A stretch of 64,000 bases of DNA. Origin: JAZUOT01 sp045604805 (GTDB lineage Bacteria > Bacillota > Clostridia > Oscillospirales > Acutalibacteraceae). Location of the stretch: NCBI GenBank assembly GCA_045604805.1, contig JAZUOT010000030.1, positions 41,903 to 105,902 on the forward strand, written 5' to 3'. Below are positions 57,026 through 64,000 of this stretch, in pieces. Made by a program: the position numbers and the translations under genes. Below the pieces are notes generated by a model. It saw nothing but the letters and a program-made list of their open reading frames with translations, ran no database searches and was not told the origin of the DNA. Numbering within the stretch: the first letter of the stretch is position 1; every line of letters starts with the position of its first letter.

Positions 57026-57052
57026 AATCTATGAAATAAAACTTATACAGCA

Positions 57053-57086
57053 GCAGAGGGAAAATTTCTTTTTCCTCTGCTATTTT
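57053..57086 (+). terminator. Rho-independent terminator after the lysin gene
   Basis: GCAGAGGG(AAAA) pairs with (TTTTT)CCTCTGC, then TATTTT. An outer ACTTATACA/TGTATAAG arm extends the stem. Confidence 0.88.
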
Positions 57087-57145
57087 ATGTATAAGCCTAT
57101 GCTTTTATGATATAATTTTATGAGGATTTTCTGCGGAGGTTCACT

Positions 57146-58471
57146 ATGGATGATAGGCATTTAGACGACAATTCATCTAGTTTTGAAAAGGATCTTGATA
57201 ACATATACGAACAGGATTTTTACGATTCGTATGATACAATACATAGCAATTCGAAAATTTATGAAGAAGATATGTCTTATGACGAAAATTTAAATAGTTA
57301 CAGCGATGGTTTAGATCACACAAAAGAACATTTAAATGATTTTTATGATTCAAGTGTTTATTCGAATGATGAAAACAATGGTGAGGGAAATTCCGGAGAA
57401 GTAAAAGTATTTTTTAAGAGAATATGGTTTGTAATGGTTATTATTGTCTCCTTGGCTGTAACTTTTTATTTTTATCCTGGTTTAGAAGATATGTTTGCGG
57501 TTAATAGAACATCAAAGTCTGAGGTAAGTATTTCTATCCCAAAAGGTAGTTCGCGTGCCGAAATAGCAAAAACATTGCACTCGGCTGGTGTCGTAGAAGA
57601 TGAAGATTTTTTCAAAAACTATTTATATGTTTTTAAAGGAAATACAAAATTTACAAAGGGCGACTATACTATACCTCAAAATCTAGAGTATGCAGGAATT
57701 GTAAACTATCTCACTAAACAAAGCAATAGAACCGATGTTGTTTTTGTAACTATCACAGAAGGTATGAATATACAAGAATGTGGGGTTCTTTTAGAAAATC
57801 AGAATATATGCAAAAAAGAAGAATTTTATGAAGCCTGTAAATCAAATAAATTTGATTCCCAGTACTCATTTTTAAATGATATTACTAATACTAATGAGCG
57901 TTACTACAAATTAGAAGGTTATTTGTACCCAGATACTTATAAATTTTATTTAGAATGGGATCCTTTTCTTGTCATAAGCACTATGTTAGAAAATTATATT
58001 GATAGGATAATAGACGAAAATAATGACATAAACGGTTTAGATGGAGTAAAATCAATAAAAGATCTATCAAGCGAAAAGGGCTACACAATGGATCAGGTTT
58101 TAAATATGGCTTCGATTGTCCAAGCGGAAGCGGCGGATGTTAGTGATATGAAGATCATCGCAGGTATTTTACAAAACCGGATGAAACCTGCAAATAAAGC
58201 AGCAATTCCATTTTTAGGTTGTGACTCTACTGTGTACTATCCATATAGGACAAAGTCATCAGCCCCAAGTGGATATGAAAGCAAGTACAATACTTACAAA
58301 GTTGAAGGCTTACCAGCAGGCCCCATATGTAACCCAGGTATGGATGCGATTTATTCAGTTTTAAATCCAACTCCAACAAATTATTTATATTTTGCTCATG
58401 ATAAAAATGGCAAAGCTTACTACGCTACTAGTGAACAAGGTCATGCAACAAATTTAAGAAAGATAAAGTAA
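57146..58471 (+). CDS. mltG: Endolytic murein transglycosylase MltG
   Basis: 441 residues: acidic cytoplasmic N-terminus (about 90), one membrane segment (IWFVMVIIVSLAVTFYF), a LysM-like domain (about 125-185) and the YceG catalytic domain with SIVQAEAAD and the final YLYFAHDKNGKAYYATS. The catalytic Glu of QAEA is present. It trims nascent glycan strands. GCGGAGG precedes the ATG. Confidence 0.94.
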   Translation: MDDRHLDDNSSSFEKDLDNIYEQDFYDSYDTIHSNSKIYEEDMSYDENLNSYSDGLDHTKEHLNDFYDSSVYSNDENNGEGNSGEVKVFFKRIWFVMVIIVSLAVTFYFYPGLEDMFAVNRTSKSEVSISIPKGSSRAEIAKTLHSAGVVEDEDFFKNYLYVFKGNTKFTKGDYTIPQNLEYAGIVNYLTKQSNRTDVVFVTITEGMNIQECGVLLENQNICKKEEFYEACKSNKFDSQYSFLNDITNTNERYYKLEGYLYPDTYKFYLEWDPFLVISTMLENYIDRIIDENNDINGLDGVKSIKDLSSEKGYTMDQVLNMASIVQAEAADVSDMKIIAGILQNRMKPANKAAIPFLGCDSTVYYPYRTKSSAPSGYESKYNTYKVEGLPAGPICNPGMDAIYSVLNPTPTNYLYFAHDKNGKAYYATSEQGHATNLRKIK

Positions 58472-58496
58472 TTTAATTTGTTATAAGGATATTTGT

Positions 58497-59696
58497 ATGC
58501 AAAAAAAAATAATGATACTAGGCGGCAATAGCGTTCAGCAGTCGGTGACTCTGGCGGCTAAAGAATTAGGCCATTATGTGATAAGTGTAGACTATATACC
58601 AGATAATCCGGCACACAAATACGCTGATGAATATTACAATGTTAGTACTCTGGATAAAGAAGCTGTTTTAGAATTAGCTAAAAGACTGGGTATAGATGGC
58701 ATTCTTACTTATGCTTCAGATGTGTCGGTTACAACAGTTGCTTACGTAGCAAATAAACTTAATCTGCCTACTAATCCTTTGAAATGCATGGATATACTTA
58801 CACACAAAAATTTATTTAGACACTTTCTAAAAGATAACGGTTTTCCGTGTCCTAGAGGGGCTGCATTTACTGAAAATCATAAAACTGAAGCCTATAATTT
58901 TTTTTGTGATATCGCTTGCCCATGTGTTGTAAAACCTGTAGATTCCTCTGGTAGCAAAGGTGTTTTTAAAGTTTCTGACAAAAATAATTTTAAAAAAGCC
59001 TTTAATGAGTCACTGAAATTTTCTATCTCAAAAACTGTTATAGTTGAGCGCTTCATAGATAGAATAGGCGGCCAGACAGATGGAGATGGTTTTGTAATAG
59101 ATGGAAAAATCAAAGTATTTGCCGTGATGGATCAACATCAGGATAAGTTGTGCAATCCATATGTGCCTGTTGCACATAGTTATCCTTCTACACAGCCTAG
59201 TGATATACTAGAACAAGCAAAGGGAATGGCACAAAAAATTTTTGACTTGTTGGGATTTAAATTCGGAGCATTTAATTACGAATATATAGTTGGCAAAGAT
59301 TCAAAAATTTATATACTTGAAATAGGTCCGAGAAATGGTGGTAATATGATAGCAGATGCTTGCAAAGAGGCTTGTGGTATAGATATGGCAAAGTGTTCTG
59401 TCCAAAGTGCTTTAGGGCTTGACTGTAGTGAGTTTGCACAGCCAAAATTCAAAAAATATGCGGCTTCCTATGTTTTGCATTCTTTATCTGATGGCGTATT
59501 CAAAGGCATAAAGTGGTCTGACAATATAAAGGACAAGCTAAAAACTTTGAGATTATCTGTAAAGCCTGGAGATAAAATAAAAGCCTTTAGAGATGCGTCT
59601 GATTCATTAGGTTTTGCTGTTCTAGCTTTTGATAGCCAAGAGCAAATGTGTGAAATGATATCTAATATGAACGAGTATGTAGATATAATTATCTAA
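58497..59696 (+). CDS. ATP-grasp family carboxylate-amine ligase
   Basis: 399 residues. N-terminal Rossmann-like segment (IMILGGNSVQQSV), the ATP-grasp core (CVVKPVDSSGSKGVFKV; glycine-rich loop) and metal/ATP residues YILEIGPRNGGNMI. Related to the PurK/PurT-like and carbamoyl-phosphate-synthase-like clade seen in sugar or amino-acid ligases of unknown substrate. No helpful neighbour. It is followed by gerW. Confidence 0.8.
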   Translation: MQKKIMILGGNSVQQSVTLAAKELGHYVISVDYIPDNPAHKYADEYYNVSTLDKEAVLELAKRLGIDGILTYASDVSVTTVAYVANKLNLPTNPLKCMDILTHKNLFRHFLKDNGFPCPRGAAFTENHKTEAYNFFCDIACPCVVKPVDSSGSKGVFKVSDKNNFKKAFNESLKFSISKTVIVERFIDRIGGQTDGDGFVIDGKIKVFAVMDQHQDKLCNPYVPVAHSYPSTQPSDILEQAKGMAQKIFDLLGFKFGAFNYEYIVGKDSKIYILEIGPRNGGNMIADACKEACGIDMAKCSVQSALGLDCSEFAQPKFKKYAASYVLHSLSDGVFKGIKWSDNIKDKLKTLRLSVKPGDKIKAFRDASDSLGFAVLAFDSQEQMCEMISNMNEYVDIII

Positions 59697-59749
59697 ACTT
59701 AAAATAATCTATACGATATTTTTTTATAATTTAAAGGTGTGGTAATAAG

Positions 59750-60163
59750 ATGGGTTCAGAAAATATAAAAGACTTGATGGACGGGACTTTAGAAAAAATA
59801 CGGGCAATGGTTGACACGGATACCATAGTAGGTAAACCAATAAAAATAGATGGTGTTACAGTTGTTCCAATTTCCAAAGTGACTTATGGCTTTGGCTCTG
59901 GTGGAGGAGACATCGCAAGTAAAACCCAACCCTCAAAGGAACTGTTTGGTGGGGGCGGTGGAGCAGGAATATCGGTAGTCCCTATTGCATTTCTCCACGT
60001 AAAAAACGGCGATGTCAAGGTGCATCAGGTTGAGCCGTATTTTAGCAGCATAGATCGTATTATCGAATTAGCCCCTGACATAATCGAAAAAATTAAAAGC
60101 TTATTTAAAAAAGATAAAAGCGAAGAGAAGAAAACAGAGCCTTCTTCATCTATTGATGAGTGA
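59750..60163 (+). CDS. gerW: GerW family sporulation protein (YtfJ)
   Basis: 137 residues. DTDTIVGKPIKIDGVTVVPISKV and YGFGSGGGD are diagnostic of GerW/YtfJ; glycine-rich middle GGGGGAGISV. In Bacillus it is a spore protein needed for L-alanine germination. Here it may be a relic of, or a part in, sporulation. It lies just upstream of dacF, as in other Clostridia. Confidence 0.92.
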   Translation: MGSENIKDLMDGTLEKIRAMVDTDTIVGKPIKIDGVTVVPISKVTYGFGSGGGDIASKTQPSKELFGGGGGAGISVVPIAFLHVKNGDVKVHQVEPYFSSIDRIIELAPDIIEKIKSLFKKDKSEEKKTEPSSSIDE

Positions 60164-60239
60164 ACAGTAAAAATTTAATAGCTTATGGAATTAAATCCCT
60201 CATGCTTAAGTAATATTATAGGAGAATTCTTATTTAAGT

Positions 60240-61451
60240 ATGGGGGATTTTTTAGTGCTAGATAAAAAAACAAGGTTTCAGAATAATAAATCACAAGTGT
60301 ATATTTTTAAAACAATGGTTTCTTTGTTTTTGGTAGTTTGTTTGCTTTTATCTGGGTTTCCATATGTTGCAAAAGCAGAAGAGATTTCTGTCAGTGCAAA
60401 GTCTGCAGTTTTGATGTGTAGCGGTACTTCTCAACTTATATATGAAAAGAATTCTAAACAACAGTTACCTATGGCAAGTACTACTAAAATAATGACAGCA
60501 CTTTTGACTTTGGAGGAAGCTGAGAAAGATAATAAAGAAATAACTATAACAGACAAAATGTTGCCGGTTGAAGGCTCTACAATGGGACTTAGGGTAGGCT
60601 ATAAATTAACTTTATACGCTTTAGCACAAGGTATGCTTTTGATATCTGGGAACGATGCAGCTCATTGTGCAGCAATATCGATATCTGGTTCTATAGAAGA
60701 GTTTGCAAAGCGCATGAATTCAAAAGCAAAAGAAATTGGTATGAATGATACTAATTTTGTAACCCCATCAGGTCTTGATGATGACAATCACTATTCAACT
60801 GCTTATGATATGGCTCTTTTAGCTTCATACGCTATGAATAACGAAAGTTTCAAAAAAATAGCTTCAAGTAAAAGCATGAATGTAGAATATATAGAGCCTA
60901 AAAAAACTTGTGAATACCGCAATAGTAATAGATTGCTAAGAAGCTATGATGGCTGCAAAGGTGTAAAAACAGGTTTTACTAAAAAATCTGGTAGGTGCTT
61001 AGTTAGTTTTGCAGAGCGTGAAAATAAAAATCTAGTGTGTGTAACTCTTAATGATCCAAATGATTGGAAGGATCATACTGAACTTTTAAATTATGGCTTT
61101 GCAAATTCTGATATAGTGGAGTTGGGAAAACTTAAAGAAAATTACGAAGTAGAGGTTGTAGGTTCCGATAAAGATATTGTAGACGTGGCTGCAGCATCAA
61201 CTTGCCCGATAACAGTTACAGCTGATAAAAAATTAGATAATGTAGAATCTATAGTCAATCTTCCGAAGTTTGTATACGCACCGGTAAAAGCTGGACAAAA
61301 ACTTGGTTGGGTCGAATACAAAAAAGCAGGAAATACAATAGCGACCATTGATCTTTTAGCAAGTAGTGATGCTGAATATATCAAGCAAGATTTAAAAAAA
61401 TCTGAAAATAAGTTTATAATGTTTTTAAGGAAGACGTTCAAAGGGGAATAG
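60240..61451 (+). CDS. dacF: D-alanyl-D-alanine carboxypeptidase (DacF/DacB-type PBP)
   Basis: 403 residues: N-terminal signal/anchor (MVSLFLVVCLLLSGFPYVAKA), peptidase S11 domain with S80-T-T-K83 (SxxK), SGN (136-138) and K243-T-G, and a PBP5-like C-terminal domain (about 290-370) with a basic amphipathic tail. It trims the terminal D-Ala of muropeptides. Two starts are possible: ATG 60240 (TAGGAGAA 13 bases before) or GTG 60255 with GGGGGA 7 bases before; both give the same mature protein. Confidence 0.93.
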   Translation: MGDFLVLDKKTRFQNNKSQVYIFKTMVSLFLVVCLLLSGFPYVAKAEEISVSAKSAVLMCSGTSQLIYEKNSKQQLPMASTTKIMTALLTLEEAEKDNKEITITDKMLPVEGSTMGLRVGYKLTLYALAQGMLLISGNDAAHCAAISISGSIEEFAKRMNSKAKEIGMNDTNFVTPSGLDDDNHYSTAYDMALLASYAMNNESFKKIASSKSMNVEYIEPKKTCEYRNSNRLLRSYDGCKGVKTGFTKKSGRCLVSFAERENKNLVCVTLNDPNDWKDHTELLNYGFANSDIVELGKLKENYEVEVVGSDKDIVDVAAASTCPITVTADKKLDNVESIVNLPKFVYAPVKAGQKLGWVEYKKAGNTIATIDLLASSDAEYIKQDLKKSENKFIMFLRKTFKGE

Positions 61452-61456
61452 TAAAT

Positions 61457-62179
61457 TTGGAAAATGAAAAAGTAAGGTTACAGAAAATAATAGCGGATAG
61501 TAATATCTCTATATCAAGAAGAAAAGCAGAAAAACTCATACAAACTGGTGAAGTGTTTGTAAATGGCAAAAGGGCAAATCTTGGCGATAAAGCAGATATC
61601 AACAAAGATGAGATAATAGTTCAAAATAAACGCATTGAATTACAAATAGAAAAGTATTATATAGCAATTTACAAGCCAAGGGGAATAATATGTACAGCCA
61701 GTGATGATAGGGGCCGCAAATGCATAACGGAACTAGTAACTGATATTCCTGAAAGAATATATCCAGTTGGCCGATTGGATAAAGATTCTGAAGGGCTTAT
61801 ATTTATGACTAATGACGGTAAATTTGCAAATAGTGTTATGCATCCAAGATTTAAACTCGGTAAAACATATCGTGTCACTGTTGCAGAAAAAGTAGATGAT
61901 GAAAAATTAGCTATATTAAAAAGCGGCATGTTAATAGATAATACCAAAACCATTCCGGCTCAGGTAGAGATAGTATCAAATGAAGATGGACGCTGCGTAA
62001 TGCTTATCACGATATATCAGGGGATAAACCGACAAATAAGAAAAATGTGTGAAAATGTAAATCTTACAGTCAAAAGGCTAAAGCGCGTTAGTATAGGTAG
62101 CGTGAAACTAAAAATGTTAAGACCTGGTGAGTACAGGTTTTTGGATAGAAAAGAAATAAAAAGCCTAATGAGGGGTTAG
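61457..62179 (+). CDS. RsuA/RluB-family pseudouridine synthase
   Basis: 240 residues: S4 domain (about 5-55, LQKIIADSNISISRRKAEKLI) and a catalytic domain with GRLDKDSEGLIFMTNDG, the Asp being catalytic, and the typical KTYRV. RluB is the likely 23S-type member, but RsuA cannot be excluded. Starts at TTG, 5 bases after the dacF stop, coupled. Confidence 0.93.
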   Translation: MENEKVRLQKIIADSNISISRRKAEKLIQTGEVFVNGKRANLGDKADINKDEIIVQNKRIELQIEKYYIAIYKPRGIICTASDDRGRKCITELVTDIPERIYPVGRLDKDSEGLIFMTNDGKFANSVMHPRFKLGKTYRVTVAEKVDDEKLAILKSGMLIDNTKTIPAQVEIVSNEDGRCVMLITIYQGINRQIRKMCENVNLTVKRLKRVSIGSVKLKMLRPGEYRFLDRKEIKSLMRG

Positions 62180-62181
62180 TT

Positions 62182-62577
62182 ATGATAACTGTTTTACCAA
62201 TGGACAAAAATGAAGCTTTGAAATTTATCGAAGAATCGTCAATAAACATAGATACCAAAAATGAAAATATAACAGTATTACTCGCCAAAGATGAAGATGT
62301 AATTTTAGGTTATATAGCCATGCAAAAAGATGATATATACCTAAATATTCTAGATATAATAATAGAAAATTCATCTACTGTGAGAACAGGAGAATTACTT
62401 TTAAAAAGTGCAGCTTCATATGCACTTAATAGAAATCTCTTTACATTAAAATCTGATAATGAAAATATATTTGGCTTATTTTTACAGAATAAAGGAAAAC
62501 AAATTTCTGGGGTAATGTACATAAACATACATGAACTTTTGTCTTGCAATAGCTGTCAAACACAAACAGAAGTATAA
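62182..62577 (+). CDS. Unknown protein, GNAT-fold-like
   Basis: 131 residues. A GNAT-like order is visible: strand with ILGYIAMQ, then ILDIIIEN, a G-x-x-LLLKSAASYAL helix, and FTLKSDNENIFGLFLQNKGK near the end, as in acetyltransferases with shortened acetyl-CoA loops. The usual R/Q-x-x-G-x-G/A motif is only partly present (VRTGELL). The end is CNSCQTQTEV. It starts 2 bases after the pseudouridine synthase gene. Function unknown. Confidence 0.6.
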   Translation: MITVLPMDKNEALKFIEESSINIDTKNENITVLLAKDEDVILGYIAMQKDDIYLNILDIIIENSSTVRTGELLLKSAASYALNRNLFTLKSDNENIFGLFLQNKGKQISGVMYINIHELLSCNSCQTQTEV

Positions 62578-62622
62578 GTTTGCGCTAAAAGTATAAGCTA
62601 TCACTAGGAAGGTGATAGCTGT

Positions 62623-62979
62623 ATGGATTATATAAAAGCTTTTGTAGTCGGCGGGATCATATGTTTTATTGGTCAAGTATTAATAGATAAAACAAAATTA
62701 ACACCAGCAAGAATATTGGTTTTATTTGTAGTTCTGGGAGTAGTTTTGACCGCCATGGGACTTTATGAACCCTTAGTAGAATTTGCTGGAGCTGGAGCTA
62801 CAGTTCCAATAACAGGTTTTGGCTATACTATGGCAAAAGGAGTCACAAAGGCGGTTTCCGAAAATGGCTTGCTTGGAATTTTAAATGGAGGTTTAGCAGC
62901 TTCTGCAGGAGGAATATCTGCTGCTATAGTTTTTGCATATATTGCCTCACTTATATCAAAACCATCAGATAGAAGCTGA
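62623..62979 (+). CDS. spoVAE: Stage V sporulation protein AE
   Basis: 118 residues with about four membrane segments; FVVGGIICFIGQVLID, FGYTMAKGVTKAV, and GILNGGLAASAGGISAAI match SpoVAE(b). In relatives it works with SpoVAC and SpoVAD in dipicolinic-acid transport into the spore; neither is adjacent here. GAAGGTGATAG precedes the ATG. Confidence 0.9.
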   Translation: MDYIKAFVVGGIICFIGQVLIDKTKLTPARILVLFVVLGVVLTAMGLYEPLVEFAGAGATVPITGFGYTMAKGVTKAVSENGLLGILNGGLAASAGGISAAIVFAYIASLISKPSDRS

Positions 62980-63574
62980 ATTTAAAACTTTTGGATACTG
63001 CACAAAAATAATATTGAACTATATTCATTCCCTTTTACTTCGGTATAACATAAACTAAAATTAGATAAAATATCAATGATCACCCGTATTTTTATAGGTG
63101 TAAAATTTGCTGTTGCTGTGGTATCTGACTGTTGTTTTTTGTATTCAAGCTCTACATATAAAAACATAAAAAGCTTATCTCGAAAACTTTTTATAAATTG
63201 TATGGTGTTTTTTTAGCTTAAGATTGCCAGATTTATACAATGTCATCTAACAAGAAAAAATATTTTGTCCATCGTTTGATTCTGGACATTTAAAATAATG
63301 CTACTTTGCTACTTCAATTTTTATACTCATTGTATTTTCCTCAGGAGTTGCAATTTGGATTTGCTGGCAACTACGCCCCTTGTATACTTTTATCACAGAC
63401 TAACAGCAAGCCCATCATACCTAAAAGGGGCACGGTTTACGCCGTGCCCCAACAAGCTTTAGCACCGCAAACGCTTCTTTCATTCATTGATACTAAAACT
63501 TATTAATAGTATTTACCGTAAAAAAGAAATAATACATATATGCTTTATTTAAAATTCCATACTAGTACAACTTT
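62980..63574. other. 595-base gap with gene debris
   Basis: On the minus strand about 63408-63310 reads VIKVYKGRSC, QQIQIATPEEN and MSIKIEVAK and ends in TAG, a protein-like piece preceded in frame by a stop. It may be the end of a lost gene. A strong terminator hairpin (63427-63450) also lies here. Other frames lack ribosome sites. Confidence 0.4.
63427..63450 (-). terminator. Strong GC-rich terminator downstream of DUF1858 gene
   Basis: 9-bp stem GGGGCACGG/CCGTGCCCC with a 6-base loop, followed on the minus strand by TTTTAGG. It is an exceptional GC hairpin in this AT-rich DNA, about 125 bases past the DUF1858 stop. Confidence 0.75.
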
Positions 63575-63781
63575 CTATTTGTTTTTAGAAATATGGTCAT
63601 TGAGTTTTTGCAAAAGTTCTTCTACATCTACAGAATGGACATCACAAGCCTGTCCAATAGATTCTCCGCGCGCAGAAGGACAACCGAGACAATGCATACC
63701 CATCTCCAAAAAAAACTTAGAGGTTGATTCATCGTAATCTAATATATCACCAATGATGGTATCTTTTGTAATTTTATCCAT
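63575..63781 (-). CDS. DUF1858 domain protein
   Basis: 68 residues. LDYDESTSKFFLEMGMHCLGCPSARGESI is split by the CLGC redox/metal-type motif characteristic of DUF1858 (ScdA-like hybrid family), with a helical tail. GGGAGG lies 9 bases before the ATG. It is short, complete, and its role is unknown. Confidence 0.9.
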   Translation of the reverse strand: MDKITKDTIIGDILDYDESTSKFFLEMGMHCLGCPSARGESIGQACDVHSVDVEELLQKLNDHISKNK

Positions 63782-63862
63782 AATAAAAAACCTCCCTTCA
63801 AGTCATAAAATAATCATTCCATAAAGATTACTGTTTATTAAACAATCGACTAACACTAAGTA

Positions 63863-64000
63863 CTATCTCTTCATATTAGAAAAGCATTCGCTGCAATAGA
63901 CTGGACGATCTCCACGCGGCTCAAAAGGAACTTTTGCTTCCTTTCCGCAAGATGCACACACAGTTGTATACAAACGACCGCTGCTTTTTTCTCTTTTACG
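63863..64000 (-). CDS. Zinc-ribbon CxxC...CxxC protein, 5' end outside window
   Basis: The last 45 residues are visible: TTVCASCGKEAKVPFEP, then RGDRPVYCSECFSN and a TAG stop. Two CxxC pairs (CASC and CSEC) fit the small cxxc_cxxc zinc-ribbon family with an RPVYC core. The gene starts beyond the right edge. Function unknown. Confidence 0.8.
   Translation of the reverse strand, partial: RKREKSSGRLYTTVCASCGKEAKVPFEPRGDRPVYCSECFSNMKR

Noticed and set aside
62982..63506. Short frames of about 60 codons on both strands
   Set aside because: No ribosome sites or family features; the region looks like debris with a terminator.
1..64000. tRNA, rRNA genes or CRISPR arrays
   Set aside because: No T-arm GTTCGAATC-type motif with acceptor pairing, no rRNA blocks, and no spaced direct repeats of 24-37 bases were seen by eye.

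Overview
The window is AT-rich, densely coded DNA from a low-G+C, Gram-positive-type bacterium. It most likely belongs to the Clostridia, close to Oscillospiraceae/Ruminococcaceae. The signs are PolC-type replicase, the pyrH-frr-uppS-cdsA-dxr-rseP-ispG-polC operon, the paired radical-SAM proteins TIGR03960/TIGR03936, PPi-dependent phosphofructokinase, FeoAB with a FeoB-associated Cys-rich peptide, and sporulation-lineage genes (gerW/ytfJ, spoVAE, dacF). Several gaps of 0.4-1.3 kb hold only decayed mobile elements and broken reading frames (group II intron maturase, IS1-like transposase). Together with a PolC whose proofreading residues are lost, this suggests a host-restricted lineage undergoing genome erosion. 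That lifestyle is an inference; no host gene or 16S sequence is present to test it.

Layout. 1-4.8 kb: a giant coiled-coil protein whose 5' end may lie outside the window, ending in purine-only repeats. 5-6.3 kb: pfp. 7.1-9.6 kb: TIGR03960/TIGR03936 pair. 9.9-14 kb: CNNM/CBS transporter, coaX with an ECF S-component, ychF. 14-15.2 kb: dead group II intron. 15.3-18.4 kb (minus): divIC-like, jag, yidC, yidD, rnpA, rpmH, under a near-consensus promoter. 18.6 kb: IS1-like remnant. 18.8-22 kb (minus): a 1076-residue leader-bearing protein with a bacterial PARG-type domain. 22.4-40.9 kb (plus): DUF378 gene, then two consecutive housekeeping operons for nucleotide, translation, isoprenoid, envelope and replication functions. 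40.9-44 kb (minus): prmC and a two-component system. 44.9-49.7 kb (minus): SPFH/NfeD/PRK06851 ATPase, then feoAB plus its small partner. 50-53.5 kb: a 1037-residue coiled-coil protein and a 143-residue peptide, both starting with the same kind of leader. 53.8-57 kb: secreted amidase/ricin-repeat/glucosaminidase lysin. 57-63 kb: mltG, ATP-grasp enzyme, gerW, dacF, rluB-type synthase, GNAT-like protein, spoVAE. 63.5-64 kb (minus): DUF1858 and a truncated zinc-ribbon gene.

The most interesting system is a family of double-glycine leader sequences. Three genes at two loci encode about 64-77 N-terminal residues with a shared 'L..RDE+E...(Y/F)L..G' helix and an 'LS.E.L..V(A/S)GG' cleavage-type end. 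Such leaders normally sit on bacteriocin or RiPP precursors exported by peptidase-containing ABC transporters. Here two of them head proteins of more than 1000 residues: one with the PARG signature GG-x8-QEE plus FGCGAFGN and a proline-rich tail, the other a long coiled coil. The third heads a small Gly/Ala-rich peptide, translationally coupled to the giant. I infer a secretion route for large effector-like proteins. No transporter or peptidase for it is in this window.
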